From assembly GCA_030425615.1 (NCBI GenBank), contig JAUIAI010000142.1:1-6770 (forward strand): a stretch of DNA of 6,770 bases. Reading direction: 5' to 3'. Shown piece after piece: positions 6,751 through 6,770 of the stretch. The stretch comes from Gammaproteobacteria bacterium. Its GTDB lineage: Bacteria; Pseudomonadota; Gammaproteobacteria; Burkholderiales; Burkholderiaceae_E. The notes under the pieces are model-generated. The model was not told the DNA's origin and searched no databases. It saw nothing but the letters and a program-made list of their open reading frames with translations. Numbering within the stretch: position 1 is the stretch's first letter; each line of letters starts with the position of its first letter. The position numbers and the translations under genes were made by a program.

Positions 6751-6770
6751 ACGCGCGTTTGGAGGGTTCC

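Larger units (their letters stand above)
6657..6770 (-). promoter_or_regulatory. mraZ leader and probable dcw promoter region
   Basis: These 114 bases precede mraZ and hold no gene. Bases 6721-6750 are clearly richer in A and T than the rest of the window, with a run of six T on the minus strand, as expected near a promoter. I could not place a good sigma-70 promoter: TTGTTT (6751-6746) and TTGTGA (6733-6728) resemble a -35 box, but neither has a convincing -10 box at 16-18 nt. No TGGG box, the usual MraZ operator unit, occurs on either strand. The region contains two CGCTAAA direct repeats and two overlapping GC-rich inverted repeats, listed separately. The end of the upstream gene is not in the window, so the promoter or operator could extend past 6770. 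Confidence 0.5.

Noticed and set aside
1..6770. A hidden defence, mobile or otherwise undescribed system
   Set aside because: Every base outside the 114-nt leader is covered by a recognised dcw gene. No terminal repeats, integrase, transposase or unknown reading frame of credible composition was seen.

Overview
The window is the front part of a division and cell wall (dcw) cluster from a high-GC Gram-negative bacterium, read entirely from the minus strand. In transcription order the genes are mraZ, rsmH (mraW), ftsL, ftsI, murE, murF and the first 72 codons of mraY, which runs off the left edge. The gene order is the classical proteobacterial one. Several protein details point to a betaproteobacterium or close relative: the short FtsL with a 17-residue membrane segment right at its N-terminus, the MurF stretch NAQREHQEF, and RsmH with RIFVNQEL. 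The lineage is inferred from remembered family features and not from a search. MurE carries the DNPR motif, so the peptidoglycan is predicted to be of the meso-diaminopimelate type.

Layout from right to left: 6657-6770 is the mraZ leader, with an AT-rich stretch, two CGCTAAA direct repeats and GC-rich hairpins. mraZ (6195-6656) is the probable autoregulator. rsmH (5241-6185) methylates 16S rRNA. ftsL (4906-5244) and ftsI (3116-4909) are divisome proteins. murE (1602-3119), murF (217-1605) and mraY (1-217, partial) are consecutive steps of peptidoglycan precursor synthesis.

The genes are packed without gaps. mraZ and rsmH are 9 nt apart. The rsmH/ftsL, ftsL/ftsI and ftsI/murE junctions are ATGA overlaps, murE/murF is a TTGA overlap, and murF/mraY is TGATG. 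This means one polycistronic mRNA with translational coupling. MurE and MurF complete UDP-MurNAc-pentapeptide, MraY loads it on undecaprenyl phosphate as lipid I, and FtsI crosslinks the finished material at the septum with FtsL helping to assemble and activate the complex.

No mobile element, tRNA, rRNA, CRISPR array or unknown system is visible. Points worth a second look are a patch of atypical codon usage inside rsmH, a hairpin that contains the mraY ribosome binding site, and an mraZ leader without the usual TGGG operator boxes paired with a slightly divergent MraZ. The very long plus-strand open frames are GC-driven shadows of the real genes.
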